Shown: positions 16,711 through 24,375 of the stretch, one piece after another | How the letters are laid out: every line of letters starts with the position of its first letter | How positions within the stretch are numbered: position 1 is the first letter of the stretch | Assembly (NCBI GenBank): GCA_023271215.1 | Contig: JALPYG010000003.1 | Span: 1 to 36,927 of the forward strand | Direction of reading: 5' to 3' | Length of the DNA: 36,927 nucleotides | DNA from: Dehalococcoidia bacterium | GTDB lineage: Bacteria > Chloroflexota > Dehalococcoidia > SZUA-161 > SpSt-899 | Made by a program: the position numbers and the translations under genes | The notes under the pieces: model-generated | Database searches by the model: none | What the model was told of the DNA's origin: nothing | The model's input: only the letters and a program-made list of their open reading frames with translations

Positions 16711-17361
16711 ATGAGTGAAATCCTTTTACAGATTGACGGAAGAGAAGTTAAAACAAGGGAAGGGGCGACCATTTTGGAGGCAGCACAAAGCGCAGGAATT
16801 GACATCCCTACGCTATGTCATCATGAAAAATTGGAACCTTATGGGGCCTGCCGAATTTGTACAGTAGAAGTAGAAACTCGCGGTAGGACAAATTTCGTTG
16901 CTGCCTGCCTTTACCCTGTAGAAGAAAATCTGGTGGTAAGAACCAGATCGGAGAAGATAGATAAAATTCGCAAGGTACTTGTGGAGTGGCTGCTGGCTCA
17001 TGCTCCAGAATCCAGGGTATTGCAAAATCTGGCTCAGGAATATAGAGTAAAGGAAGCTCGTTTTGAAAAAGAGCCGTCATTTTGCATTCTTTGCGGTCTA
17101 TGTGTAAGATATTGCGCCGAGGTCAAAAAGAAAAACGCTATTGGATTTGCTGAGAGAGGAGTAAGACGAGAGGTGATTTTCATCCCAGAGATAGCCTCTA
17201 AGGAGTGCTGGAAGTGCCAGGAATGTTTTTCGCTTTGCCCCACAGAGGCAGTACAAGCAACATTTCTCTTAACTGAAGCGCTTTGTAACTACCCGGGTTC
17301 CAGGTTCCGGGTTCACGGTTCAACGGTTAGGCAGTGCCAACCTCGCAACCTTGAACCTTGA
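16711..17361 (+). CDS. bamI: BamI, NuoG N-terminal-like ferredoxin subunit
   Basis: A 216-residue protein equal to the N-terminal iron-sulfur part of NuoG or HoxU. It has a plant-type [2Fe-2S] motif C36/C47/C50/C66, then C125/C128/C131/C135 (CILCGLCVRYC) and C166/C169/C172/C176 (CWKCQECFSLC) for two [4Fe-4S] clusters. It would complete the NADH-side electron path BamG-BamH-BamI. From about residue 193 (NYPGSRFRVHGSTVRQ...) the sequence is translated heptamer repeat (GGTTCCG, GGTTCAC). The native C-terminus was probably nearer residue 190, and the repeat supplies the tail and the stop. Confidence 0.86.
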   Translation: MSEILLQIDGREVKTREGATILEAAQSAGIDIPTLCHHEKLEPYGACRICTVEVETRGRTNFVAACLYPVEENLVVRTRSEKIDKIRKVLVEWLLAHAPESRVLQNLAQEYRVKEARFEKEPSFCILCGLCVRYCAEVKKKNAIGFAERGVRREVIFIPEIASKECWKCQECFSLCPTEAVQATFLLTEALCNYPGSRFRVHGSTVRQCQPRNLEP

Positions 17362-17387
17362 ACCTTCAACCTTGAACCTTGAACCTT
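17290..17387. repeat. Heptamer tract overlapping the bamI 3' end and the hdrA start
   Basis: GGTTCCA, GGTTCCG, GGTTCAC and GGTTCAA heptamers (about 17298-17325) are followed by about six TTGAACC/TTCAACC heptamers (about 17349-17386). The second set is roughly the reverse complement of the first, so RNA of this gap could fold into a hairpin. The tract ends right at the ATG of the next gene and leaves no Shine-Dalgarno. Confidence 0.8.
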
Positions 17388-20300
17388 ATGGAGACAAGAA
17401 CCGGAGTTTACATCTGCCACTGCGGGCTGAACATCGCCGCCACGGTAAATCCGGGGGAGGTAGCGGGAGATGCCGCATCCCTTCGTGACGTGGTGGTGGC
17501 CCGTGATTATATGTTCATGTGCTCTGATCCGGGGCAGGAGCTGATCATGAAGGATATCAAGGAGCAGGGCCTTAACCGGGTAGTGGTGGCCTCATGCTCG
17601 CCGATGCTCCATGAGCGCACCTTCCGCCGTGTCTGCCAGGAGGCGGGTTTGAACCCCTATCTCTTCAAGATGGCCAACATCCGCGAGCATTGCAGTTGGG
17701 TACATAAGGATGGGGCCACGGAGAAGGCGAAGGCACTTGTACGGGCGGCGGTACTGCGGGGGCATTATCAGGAACCTCTACAGACGATGGAAGTTCCCAT
17801 TAACCCGAACACGCTGGTTGTTGGTGGAGGCATTGCAGGGATACAGGCGGCCTTAGACATCGCCATTGCCGGTTATAAGGTCTACCTGGTGGAGCAGGAG
17901 CCCTCGATTGGGGGGCACATGATACAACTGGACAAGACCTTCCCCACGCTTGACTGCTCGGCGTGCATCACCACCCCTAAGATGAGCGATGCGGGCTCAC
18001 ACCCGAACATTGAGCTGCTGACCTACAGTGAGGTAACGGAGGTAGCGGGCTACATCGGCAATTTCACCGTCAAGATAAAGAGGAAATCGAGGTATGTCGA
18101 TGAGAGCAAGTGTAACGGGTGTGGCCTGTGTTTCGCGGGATGTCCGGTGGTGATGGGAAACGAGTTCGATCTGGGTCTGAGGGAGCGCAAGGCGATCTAC
18201 GTGCCCTTTCCGCAGGCGGTGCCCAACAAAGCGGTGATAGATAAGCGCGAGGAGCGACTCTGCAAGGCTGCCTGTGTGGATGCCTGCCCGATCTCGACCA
18301 ATGTACTGGGTTACATCAAGCTGATTGCTGAGGGGAAGTTTAAGGAATCATACGAGCTTATAAGGGCAACCAATCCGCTTCCGGCGGTTTGCGGCCGGAT
18401 TTGCTACGCCCCCTGCCAGGAGGCCTGCAACCGGGGGCAGATCGACGAGCATGTGGCTATTTGCGATCTCAAGAGATTTGCCACCGATCAGGTGGATATC
18501 GCTAAGCTTGAAGTCCCCCAAATCACGGCGACGGGCAAAAGGGTGGCGGTTATCGGATCGGGGCCTGCCGGGCTGGCGGCGGCCAATGACCTTGCCCTAG
18601 AGGGGCATGGAGTGACCGTCTTTGAAGCCCTGCCCGAACCCGGGGGCATGCTTCGCTATGCCATCCCGGAGTATCGTCTTCCCCGGGAGCTTCTTCGCCA
18701 GGAGATAGATTACATCCGCAGGCTGGGGGTGGAGATAAGAACGGGGGTTGAGGTGGGAAAGGACATCTCCCTTGCCGAGGTAAGAAATGAATACCAGGCG
18801 GTCTTCATCTCCGCCGGTGCACAGGGGGGGATGAGGTTAGGGGTGGAGGGAGAGGATCTCCCCGGGGTGATGGAGGGCATCAGGTTCCTTCGGGAGGTAA
18901 ACCTTTCCGAGTTTCGAGTTCCGAGTTCCGAGGTGGGGGGTGGGGACTCAGCACTCAGTACTCAGCACTCGGTACTCGGTCGGGTGGCGGTGATTGGGGG
19001 AGGCAATACGGCTGTTGACTGCGCTCGGACGGCCAGGCGCCTTGGAGGGGAGGAGGTGAGGATCATCTACCGTCGCTCCCGGGCCGAGATGCCGGCCTCA
19101 AGCGAAGAGGTAACTGCGGTGGAGGAGGAAGGGATAGGGATAGATTTTCTGACGGCACCGGTGCGATTTCTCTCTGAGGACGGGAGACTCACGGGGATAG
19201 AGTGCATCAGGATGAAGCTCGGGGAGCCGGATGCCAGTGGCCGGGCCCGTCCGGTCCCCATTGAGGGGTCGGAGTTCAGGATGGGTGTGGATACGGTGAT
19301 AGCTGCTCTGGGACAGGTGCCGGAGACCGGATTCGTCCGGGAACTCGGGATATCACTGGGGAAGACGGGCACGATAGCGATCGATGCCCGTACCGGGGCG
19401 ACGAGCATCGAAGGGGTATTTGCCGGGGGGGACGTGGTGACCGGACCTGCCTTTGCCATCGATGCCATCGCTGCGGGGAAGAGGGCGGCGCGTTCGATAG
19501 GCCGCTATCTGAATGGCGAGCCGATGGAGGTTGAGGAAGAGGAGGGTAAGCCGGAGAGGCTCTCCGAGGAGGAGGTCAAGTCATTAAAGGAACAGTTTCC
19601 AGCGGAGAAGCGGGTGGAGATGGGGGAGGAACCGGTAAAAGAGAGGGTTGCTGACTTCCGAGAGGTAGCCCTGGGGTATACTGAGTCGGAGGCAGTTGGG
19701 GAGGCTTCACGGTGTCTTGCAGGGCAGATAGAGGGATGTATCGAGTGCCGGGAGTGCGAGAGGCGGTGTGAGCCCGGAGCGATCAATTATGAGATGAAGG
19801 ATGAAACTATCCAGGTGGAGGTGGGGAGCATCATCCTGGCCACTGGTTACGATCAGTTCGATCCCTCGGGTATACCGGAATACGGGTATGGAAGGTATGA
19901 GAACGTTATCACCGGGTTGGAATTTGAGCGGCTCTCAAATGCTGCCGGGCCGACGGCGGGGCAGATACTGCTGAAGAATGGCCGGCCACCCCGGAGTGTA
20001 GCCATTATTCATTGTGTGGGCAGCCGGGATAAGAACTTTCACGAGTACTGTTCCCGGGTTTGCTGCATGTATGCTTTGAAATTTGCGCATCTGATCAGGG
20101 AGAAGACCGATGCCGAAGTATATCAACTGTACATTGACATGCGATGTTTTGGGGAGGGGTACGAGGAATTTTACGAGCGTGTGGGGACCGAGGACGGGGT
20201 GAACTTTATCCGGGGGAAGGCGTCGCGGGTAACCGACCAGGCTTTGAACGAGGAGGAGGAAGGGAAGCTCATCGTCTGCGTGGAAGATACGCTGCTGGGC

Positions 20301-20813
20301 AGTTTCATGCGGGTGCCGGTGGAGATGGTGATTCTTTGCACTGCGCTGGAGCCGAGGGCGAACACGGAGGAGATGGCCCGGCTCTTCTCCATCGGGCAGA
20401 GAGCGGATGGATTCTTCCTGGAGAGGCATGTCAAGCTTGCCCCAATAGCGACCACGACCGAGGGGCTGTTCGTTGCCGGGTGCTGCGAAGGCCCGCGGGA
20501 CATCCCGGACACGGTGGCTCAAGCTAAGGCGGCCGCTTCCGATGTGTTGAGTCTGCTGGCACGGGGCAAGGTGGAGATCGAGCCCATCGTTGCCTCGGTG
20601 GACGAGGAGATCTGCGCCGGCTGCGGTCTGTGTGAGAAGATATGCTCCTATAGTGCGCCCTCGATTGACAGGCTTCGGAGAGTGACGGTGGTCAATCAGG
20701 CTCTGTGTAAGGGTTGCGGTGCCTGTGCCGTCACCTGCCCTTCAGGGGCGATGAGCTTAAGCCATTTCACTCGTCGCCAGATACTGGAGGAAGTGGAGGC
20801 CTTGGTCTATTAG
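17388..20813 (+). CDS. HdrA flavoprotein with inserted GltD/NfnB-like NAD(P)H domain
   Basis: A 1141-residue fusion. Residues 1-280 are the first half of an HdrA: CHCG near 8, ASCSPMLHERTFRR, an FAD fold VVGGGIAGIQAAL near 144, DCSACITTPK near 190 and ferredoxin CNGCGLCFAGC near 241. Residues 286-735 are a complete GltD/NfnB-like module: CKAACVDACPIS cluster domain near 291, FAD fold VAVIGSGPAGLAAAN near 385, NAD(P) fold VAVIGGGNTAVDCA near 532 with YRRSRAEMPAS, and GVFAGGDVVTGP near 674. HdrA resumes near 783 (CIECRECERRC...) and ends with two ferredoxin motifs near 1074-1115. It probably couples NAD(P)H to HdrA flavin chemistry, as an extra input or output for the Bam module (inference). 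ATG 17388 fits the family; no ribosome site is visible. A heptamer tract lies in frame near residue 505-531. Confidence 0.85.
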   Translation: METRTGVYICHCGLNIAATVNPGEVAGDAASLRDVVVARDYMFMCSDPGQELIMKDIKEQGLNRVVVASCSPMLHERTFRRVCQEAGLNPYLFKMANIREHCSWVHKDGATEKAKALVRAAVLRGHYQEPLQTMEVPINPNTLVVGGGIAGIQAALDIAIAGYKVYLVEQEPSIGGHMIQLDKTFPTLDCSACITTPKMSDAGSHPNIELLTYSEVTEVAGYIGNFTVKIKRKSRYVDESKCNGCGLCFAGCPVVMGNEFDLGLRERKAIYVPFPQAVPNKAVIDKREERLCKAACVDACPISTNVLGYIKLIAEGKFKESYELIRATNPLPAVCGRICYAPCQEACNRGQIDEHVAICDLKRFATDQVDIAKLEVPQITATGKRVAVIGSGPAGLAAANDLALEGHGVTVFEALPEPGGMLRYAIPEYRLPRELLRQEIDYIRRLGVEIRTGVEVGKDISLAEVRNEYQAVFISAGAQGGMRLGVEGEDLPGVMEGIRFLREVNLSEFRVPSSEVGGGDSALSTQHSVLGRVAVIGGGNTAVDCARTARRLGGEEVRIIYRRSRAEMPASSEEVTAVEEEGIGIDFLTAPVRFLSEDGRLTGIECIRMKLGEPDASGRARPVPIEGSEFRMGVDTVIAALGQVPETGFVRELGISLGKTGTIAIDARTGATSIEGVFAGGDVVTGPAFAIDAIAAGKRAARSIGRYLNGEPMEVEEEEGKPERLSEEEVKSLKEQFPAEKRVEMGEEPVKERVADFREVALGYTESEAVGEASRCLAGQIEGCIECRECERRCEPGAINYEMKDETIQVEVGSIILATGYDQFDPSGIPEYGYGRYENVITGLEFERLSNAAGPTAGQILLKNGRPPRSVAIIHCVGSRDKNFHEYCSRVCCMYALKFAHLIREKTDAEVYQLYIDMRCFGEGYEEFYERVGTEDGVNFIRGKASRVTDQALNEEEEGKLIVCVEDTLLGSFMRVPVEMVILCTALEPRANTEEMARLFSIGQRADGFFLERHVKLAPIATTTEGLFVAGCCEGPRDIPDTVAQAKAAASDVLSLLARGKVEIEPIVASVDEEICAGCGLCEKICSYSAPSIDRLRRVTVVNQALCKGCGACAVTCPSGAMSLSHFTRRQILEEVEALVY
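18909..18978 (+). repeat. In-frame heptamer hairpin inside hdrA-gltD
   Basis: GAGTTTC, GAGTTCC and GAGTTCC (18909-18929) precede a G-rich spacer and then GGACTCA, GCACTCA, GTACTCA, GCACTCG, GTACTCG (18944-18978). The two families are complementary, so the tract can fold. It adds about 25 residues between the two nucleotide-binding folds of the GltD part, a likely surface linker. Confidence 0.8.
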
Positions 20814-20852
20814 CCCCTAGAATCTGAAGTCTTGCGCCAAATGGCCAAATAG

Positions 20853-21337
20853 CCAACCACGGAGACACCGAGGCACTGAGAAAGCACAAAAGGGTTTATG
20901 CACTAATGTTATATGAAGGGGGTCTAACAGAAAAAAATAGTTGGGGCGGCGATTGAAGTACATCGTCATTTGGGGCCAGGGCTATTGGAATCCGCTTACG
21001 AAGAGTGTTTATGTCGTGAACTGGAATTACGAGGACTTTCCTTTGAACGACAAAAGCCTCTCCCACTGGAATACAAAGGCATTAAGTTAGATTGCGGTTA
21101 TCGGATTGATGTAATAGTTGAGAGTAAAGTGGTTCTGGAGTTAAAGTGTGTAGATGCCATCGCGCCTGTTCACGCAGCACAATTGTTAACATACTTGCGA
21201 CTTTCTGCTCTCAAAGTAGGCTTGATTCTCAATTTTCATGTTGCGGTGATGAAAGATGGGATTAAAAGATTGGTGCTATAACAGCGACAAACACAAACAA
21301 TTCTCCGCGTCTCTGTGCCTCTGTGGTGGATAGCCAC
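20853..21337. repeat. Imperfect inverted repeats flanking the GxxExxY gene
   Basis: Upstream CCACGGAGACACCGAGGCAC (from about 20860) and downstream the complementary-type GTCTCTGTGCCTCTGTGG (about 21309-21329) form an imperfect inverted pair bracketing the small nuclease-like gene. Strings of this CTCTGTG...GGAGACAC type seem to accompany GxxExxY genes in other genomes (from memory), suggesting a mobile cassette. Confidence 0.5.
20906..21281 (+). pseudogene. GxxExxY-family protein, frameshifted near its start
   Basis: GxxExxY proteins are small predicted PD-(D/E)XK-type nuclease-fold proteins of unknown role. The downstream frame reads [32 protein letters not shown], then [23 protein letters not shown] (the D...E-x-K core) and [16 protein letters not shown]. 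The natural start is ATG 20906 ([10 protein letters not shown]), but a run of seven A (20931-20937) puts it out of frame with the rest; six A would restore it. An assembly or sequencing error in the homopolymer is a real alternative. Otherwise the nearest usable start is the TTG at 20970 in HLGPG, which would lose the conserved N-terminal helix. Confidence 0.75.
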
Positions 21338-21374
21338 AATTTTGGGTCCGGCTTGTCCGGGATAGGAGGATAAA

Positions 21375-22145
21375 ATGGAGTATCGGGAAATAATCCTGCT
21401 GAAGCAGGGCGAAATGGCCAGGATCACCATCAACCGACCCCCGGTTAACGTGATGACCTTGAACACCATAGCCGAGCTGAACCAGGCACTAGGGGGATTG
21501 AGGGAAGATCCCGAGGTCAAGGTGGTGATCATCCGGGGAAGCGGGGAGCGGGCCTTCTCCGCTGGCGTGGAGGTGGCCGACCATCTGGGCGAGAAGTTGC
21601 CCCTGATGTTGGAGGAGTTTGGCCGGTTGTTCAAGTCGTTGAGGAACGTAGGCAAACCGGTCGTCGCCGTGGTAAATGGCATCGCTTTGGGCGGCGGCTG
21701 CGAACTGGTGGCCGGGTGCGATATGGCTATCGCCTCGGAGAAAGCTCAGTTCGGTCAGCCGGAGATAAAGCTGGGTGTGAACCCTCCGCCGGCAAGCGTG
21801 CTTTTCCCCAGGCTCATAGGGATGAAAAAGGCCCTGGAGTTGATCCTCACCGGCGATTCCATAGATGCGTGGGAGGCGCAGAGGATAGGTCTGGTGAACA
21901 AAGTGGTCCCTCACGAGGAACTGGACCAGGCTGCCGAGGAATTCGCCGGCCGGCTTCTGGAGAAGAGCGGGTACATACTGAAGTTGACCCGGGGGGCCAT
22001 CTACGAGGTTAGCGAGATAAGCGACTACGAGAAGGCCCTCGACCTTATGACCTACCGGTCGCGTAAGATCATGGAGTCTGAGGACGCCGTCGAGGGACTG
22101 ACCTCTTTCATCGAAAAGCGCAAGCCGGTCTGGAAAAACCGGTGA
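21375..22145 (+). CDS. dch: Enoyl-CoA hydratase family, probable cyclohexa-1,5-diene-1-carboxyl-CoA hydratase
   Basis: A 256-residue crotonase. Oxyanion-hole loops are FSAGVEV (61-67) and ALGGGCE (104-110), with acidic residues E110 and E130 in the positions of the crotonase catalytic pair. The blocks FSAGVEVADH, FGQPEIKLGV, PPPASVLFPRLIGMKKALELILTGD and the end GLTSFIEKRKPVWKNR agree, as I recall, with the dienoyl-CoA hydratases (Dch/BamR) that add water to the product of class II benzoyl-CoA reductase. The location 4 kb after bamI supports that role. ATG 21375 has a strong ribosome site (AGGAGG, about 5 nt upstream). The stop overlaps the start of the next gene (TGATG). A general enoyl-CoA hydratase remains possible. 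Confidence 0.72.
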   Translation: MEYREIILLKQGEMARITINRPPVNVMTLNTIAELNQALGGLREDPEVKVVIIRGSGERAFSAGVEVADHLGEKLPLMLEEFGRLFKSLRNVGKPVVAVVNGIALGGGCELVAGCDMAIASEKAQFGQPEIKLGVNPPPASVLFPRLIGMKKALELILTGDSIDAWEAQRIGLVNKVVPHEELDQAAEEFAGRLLEKSGYILKLTRGAIYEVSEISDYEKALDLMTYRSRKIMESEDAVEGLTSFIEKRKPVWKNR

Positions 22146-23306
22146 TGGCAAGTATAATAGACGAACTGGAGCCCATCTTTAATCCCCGAAGCATCGCCGT
22201 GATAGGAGCCTCAGATAATCCCGCTAAGCTGGGCTATCACTGCATGAAGAGCCTGAAAGAGAGCGGGCTTCAGTCCATACATCCCATAAATCCGCGCTCT
22301 TCGGAGATCTGGGGATTTCCGGCCTATCCCTCGCTGAGAGAGGTACATCAGGAAATCGACCTGGCTATCGTGATTGTGCCGGCCTCTGCGGTTCCTTCAG
22401 CAATAGAGGACTGTGCCCGGAAGGGGATAAAGGGCATTGTCCTTATGACTGGCGGATTCAGGGAAGCGGAAGACCCGGCGAGGGCCGAGCTTCAGGATGA
22501 GATAGCTTCGCTGGCCGTCAAGAGTGGAATCAGGGTGATCGGCCCCAACACATTTGGATTTGTCAATCTCTCGGTCCATCTGAATGCCTCCTTTACCCCG
22601 GAATTCCTCGCCACCCGAAGGGGCAACATAAGCCTCATAAGTCAGAGCGGCGGGGTATGCCACCTTCTGTCCCCCTTGCTGATGGAATCGGAGAGGGTGA
22701 TAGGTTTCTCCAAGATTGTGGGCCTGGGCAACCGGTGCAATCTTGATTTTGCCGACGTGCTGGAGTACCTGGCGGTGGACCCGGAGACCAGGGTGATCCT
22801 GATGTATCTCGAGGGGATAGATGATGCTCGCAGGCTTATCGAGGTTGCCCGGCGAGTGGCGCCCCAAAAGCCCATAGTAGCCTTCAAGTCAGGAAAGACG
22901 ACCACTGCGGACAGAGCGGCTTATTCTCGTACCGGTTCCCTGGCTGGAAAGCACGAGGTCTATCTCGCCGCTTTCAGGCAGGCCGGCATCCTGTTAGCGA
23001 GCGATTTCGAGGAATTGCTGGATATCTGACCCGAACATTGATGCCCTCTTGTTTCTCTCTGCCTATGCCTCAGCCAACGAGCCCGTAATCAGAGCGCTCG
23101 CTGCAGTGTTGAAGGAGGAGATCGAGGCTCGCCGGAAGCCGATCCTCACCTGCTTCCCGGCACCGCTGGGAATCTGGGAGGAAAGGGTCGAGCTGGAGGA
23201 GAGCGGCATTCCGGTTTATGCTACGCCGGAGAGGGCGGCTAGATCTCTGGCAGGTTTGGTCTGCTACGGGGATATCCCGGCTTTGGCGCTATTCACGAAA
23301 ACTTGA
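22145..23306 (+). pseudogene. NDP-forming acyl-CoA synthetase alpha subunit, internally deleted
   Basis: The first frame (22145-23029) has the CoA-binding Rossmann domain (SIAVIGASDNPAKLGY), then IGPNTFGFVN and the succinyl-CoA-ligase-like domain (SLISQSGGVCH, ILMYLEGIDD). It stops in DFEELLDI. A second frame (through 23306) resumes at DPNIDALLFLSAYASANEPV. In intact homologues about 110 residues separate these points, so roughly 330 bp are deleted with a frame change. In addition, the phospho-acceptor His of the SHTGSLAG motif is Arg here (R262, codon CGT at 22928), from family knowledge. The gene is therefore probably inactive. An intact version would make an acyl-CoA while forming ATP. Its end overlaps the convergent AAA gene by 14 bp. 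Confidence 0.8.
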
Positions 23307-24372
23307 ACCTCCCATATTTTTCCACCATTTTTTGGTCAATGGAAGGTCCCGTCTTGTGGATAACCTCCGCTAAGTCTCTCATTTCCACATCCCTTGCAAT
23401 GCCGGTCTGGATATTCTCTCTAAAGGGGATCAGCGAGGCTTTAAGGCAGATCTGCCTTATGTCCGCGCCGCTACGACCCTCGGTCATCTGTGCCAGGTTG
23501 TCGAAATCAATATCCTCTGCCAGCGGCTTTCCCTGGAGATTCAATTCAAAAATCTTTTTCCTCGCCTGAGAATCAGGGGGAGGAACGTAGATAGTCTCGT
23601 CAAATCTTCCCGGTCTAAGGGCGGCATGGTCAATGCTCCATGGCTCGTTGGTCGCTCCGATGAAGAGGAGGTTCTCATTTTTCGACTCCATCCCCTCCAT
23701 CTCCGCCAAAATCTGAGGAACAACCCGTTGCATCACCGTAGACCCGGAATCCTTCCTCTTTGGAATCAGTGCTTCAACCTCGTCAATAAAAATCACCGCT
23801 CTCTTCTGATTCCTCGCCGAAGAAAACAGCTTCGCTATATTCTGCTCACTCTCCCCGACCCACTTGCTCATAATTTCGCTCGGCTTTATGCTGAAGAATA
23901 CCGCATCCACTTCATTGGCAACCGCCTTTGCGATGTAAGTCTTGCCTGTGCCAGGGGGACCGTAGAGCAAGATTCCTCCCCCGGATCCGATCCCAAACCT
24001 CTTCGCCTCTTCAGGATATAGAAAAGGATAGATTATCTTGTTCTTGATCTCCTCTTTTATATTCTCCAGTCCTGCCACGTCGTCGAAGGTTACGGCAGGT
24101 CGTTCCTGCAAGATGAATTCTGCACCTTCTCCCCTTCCCGCAGCAGCCTCCTTTTCCTTAAGAGTGATAGACTTTGCCTTCTCCAGGAGTTTCTGGGCGT
24201 TTTCAACCCTTATCAACTTCACCCTCCCCTGCGATTCGGAAGACGCATTAAAGAGTTGTCTGCTCGCCTGCAGGTAATAGTCTCTGGCTTTTCGCAACTC
24301 GCTTTGCGCTTCCGCCTTCATTGCCTCGGCGATACATTCTTCGGCTTTTTGAAGAAATACGTCAATGCTCAT
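23293..24372 (-). CDS. Vps4-like AAA ATPase with MIT-like N-terminal domain
   Basis: A 359-residue protein. Residues 1-70 are three short helices (FLQKAEECIAEAMKAE, RKARDYYLQASRQLF, RVENAQKLLEKAKSI) with the size and Ala/Tyr spacing of an MIT domain, the module Vps4 uses to bind ESCRT-III tails. The AAA domain has Walker A GPPGTGKT (138-145), pore loop KWVGESE (170-176, as in Vps4), Walker B VIFIDE (193-198), sensor GATNEPW and the Arg-finger region RPGRFDE (254-260). The C-terminus GPSIDQKMVEKYGRF resembles the C-terminal helix of the meiotic-clade AAA proteins. It would disassemble ESCRT-III-like filaments using ATP. ATG 24372 lies 3 nt after the stop of the ESCRT-III-like gene. Other classical AAA proteins share parts of this pattern; the adjacent gene decides the call. 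Confidence 0.82.
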   Translation of the reverse strand: MSIDVFLQKAEECIAEAMKAEAQSELRKARDYYLQASRQLFNASSESQGRVKLIRVENAQKLLEKAKSITLKEKEAAAGRGEGAEFILQERPAVTFDDVAGLENIKEEIKNKIIYPFLYPEEAKRFGIGSGGGILLYGPPGTGKTYIAKAVANEVDAVFFSIKPSEIMSKWVGESEQNIAKLFSSARNQKRAVIFIDEVEALIPKRKDSGSTVMQRVVPQILAEMEGMESKNENLLFIGATNEPWSIDHAALRPGRFDETIYVPPPDSQARKKIFELNLQGKPLAEDIDFDNLAQMTEGRSGADIRQICLKASLIPFRENIQTGIARDVEMRDLAEVIHKTGPSIDQKMVEKYGRFKFS

Positions 24373-24375
24373 CGC

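Noticed and set aside
19935-20522. Minus-strand 195-residue ORF inside hdrA-gltD
   Set aside because: It lies opposite conserved HdrA motifs; its length reflects high GC, not coding.
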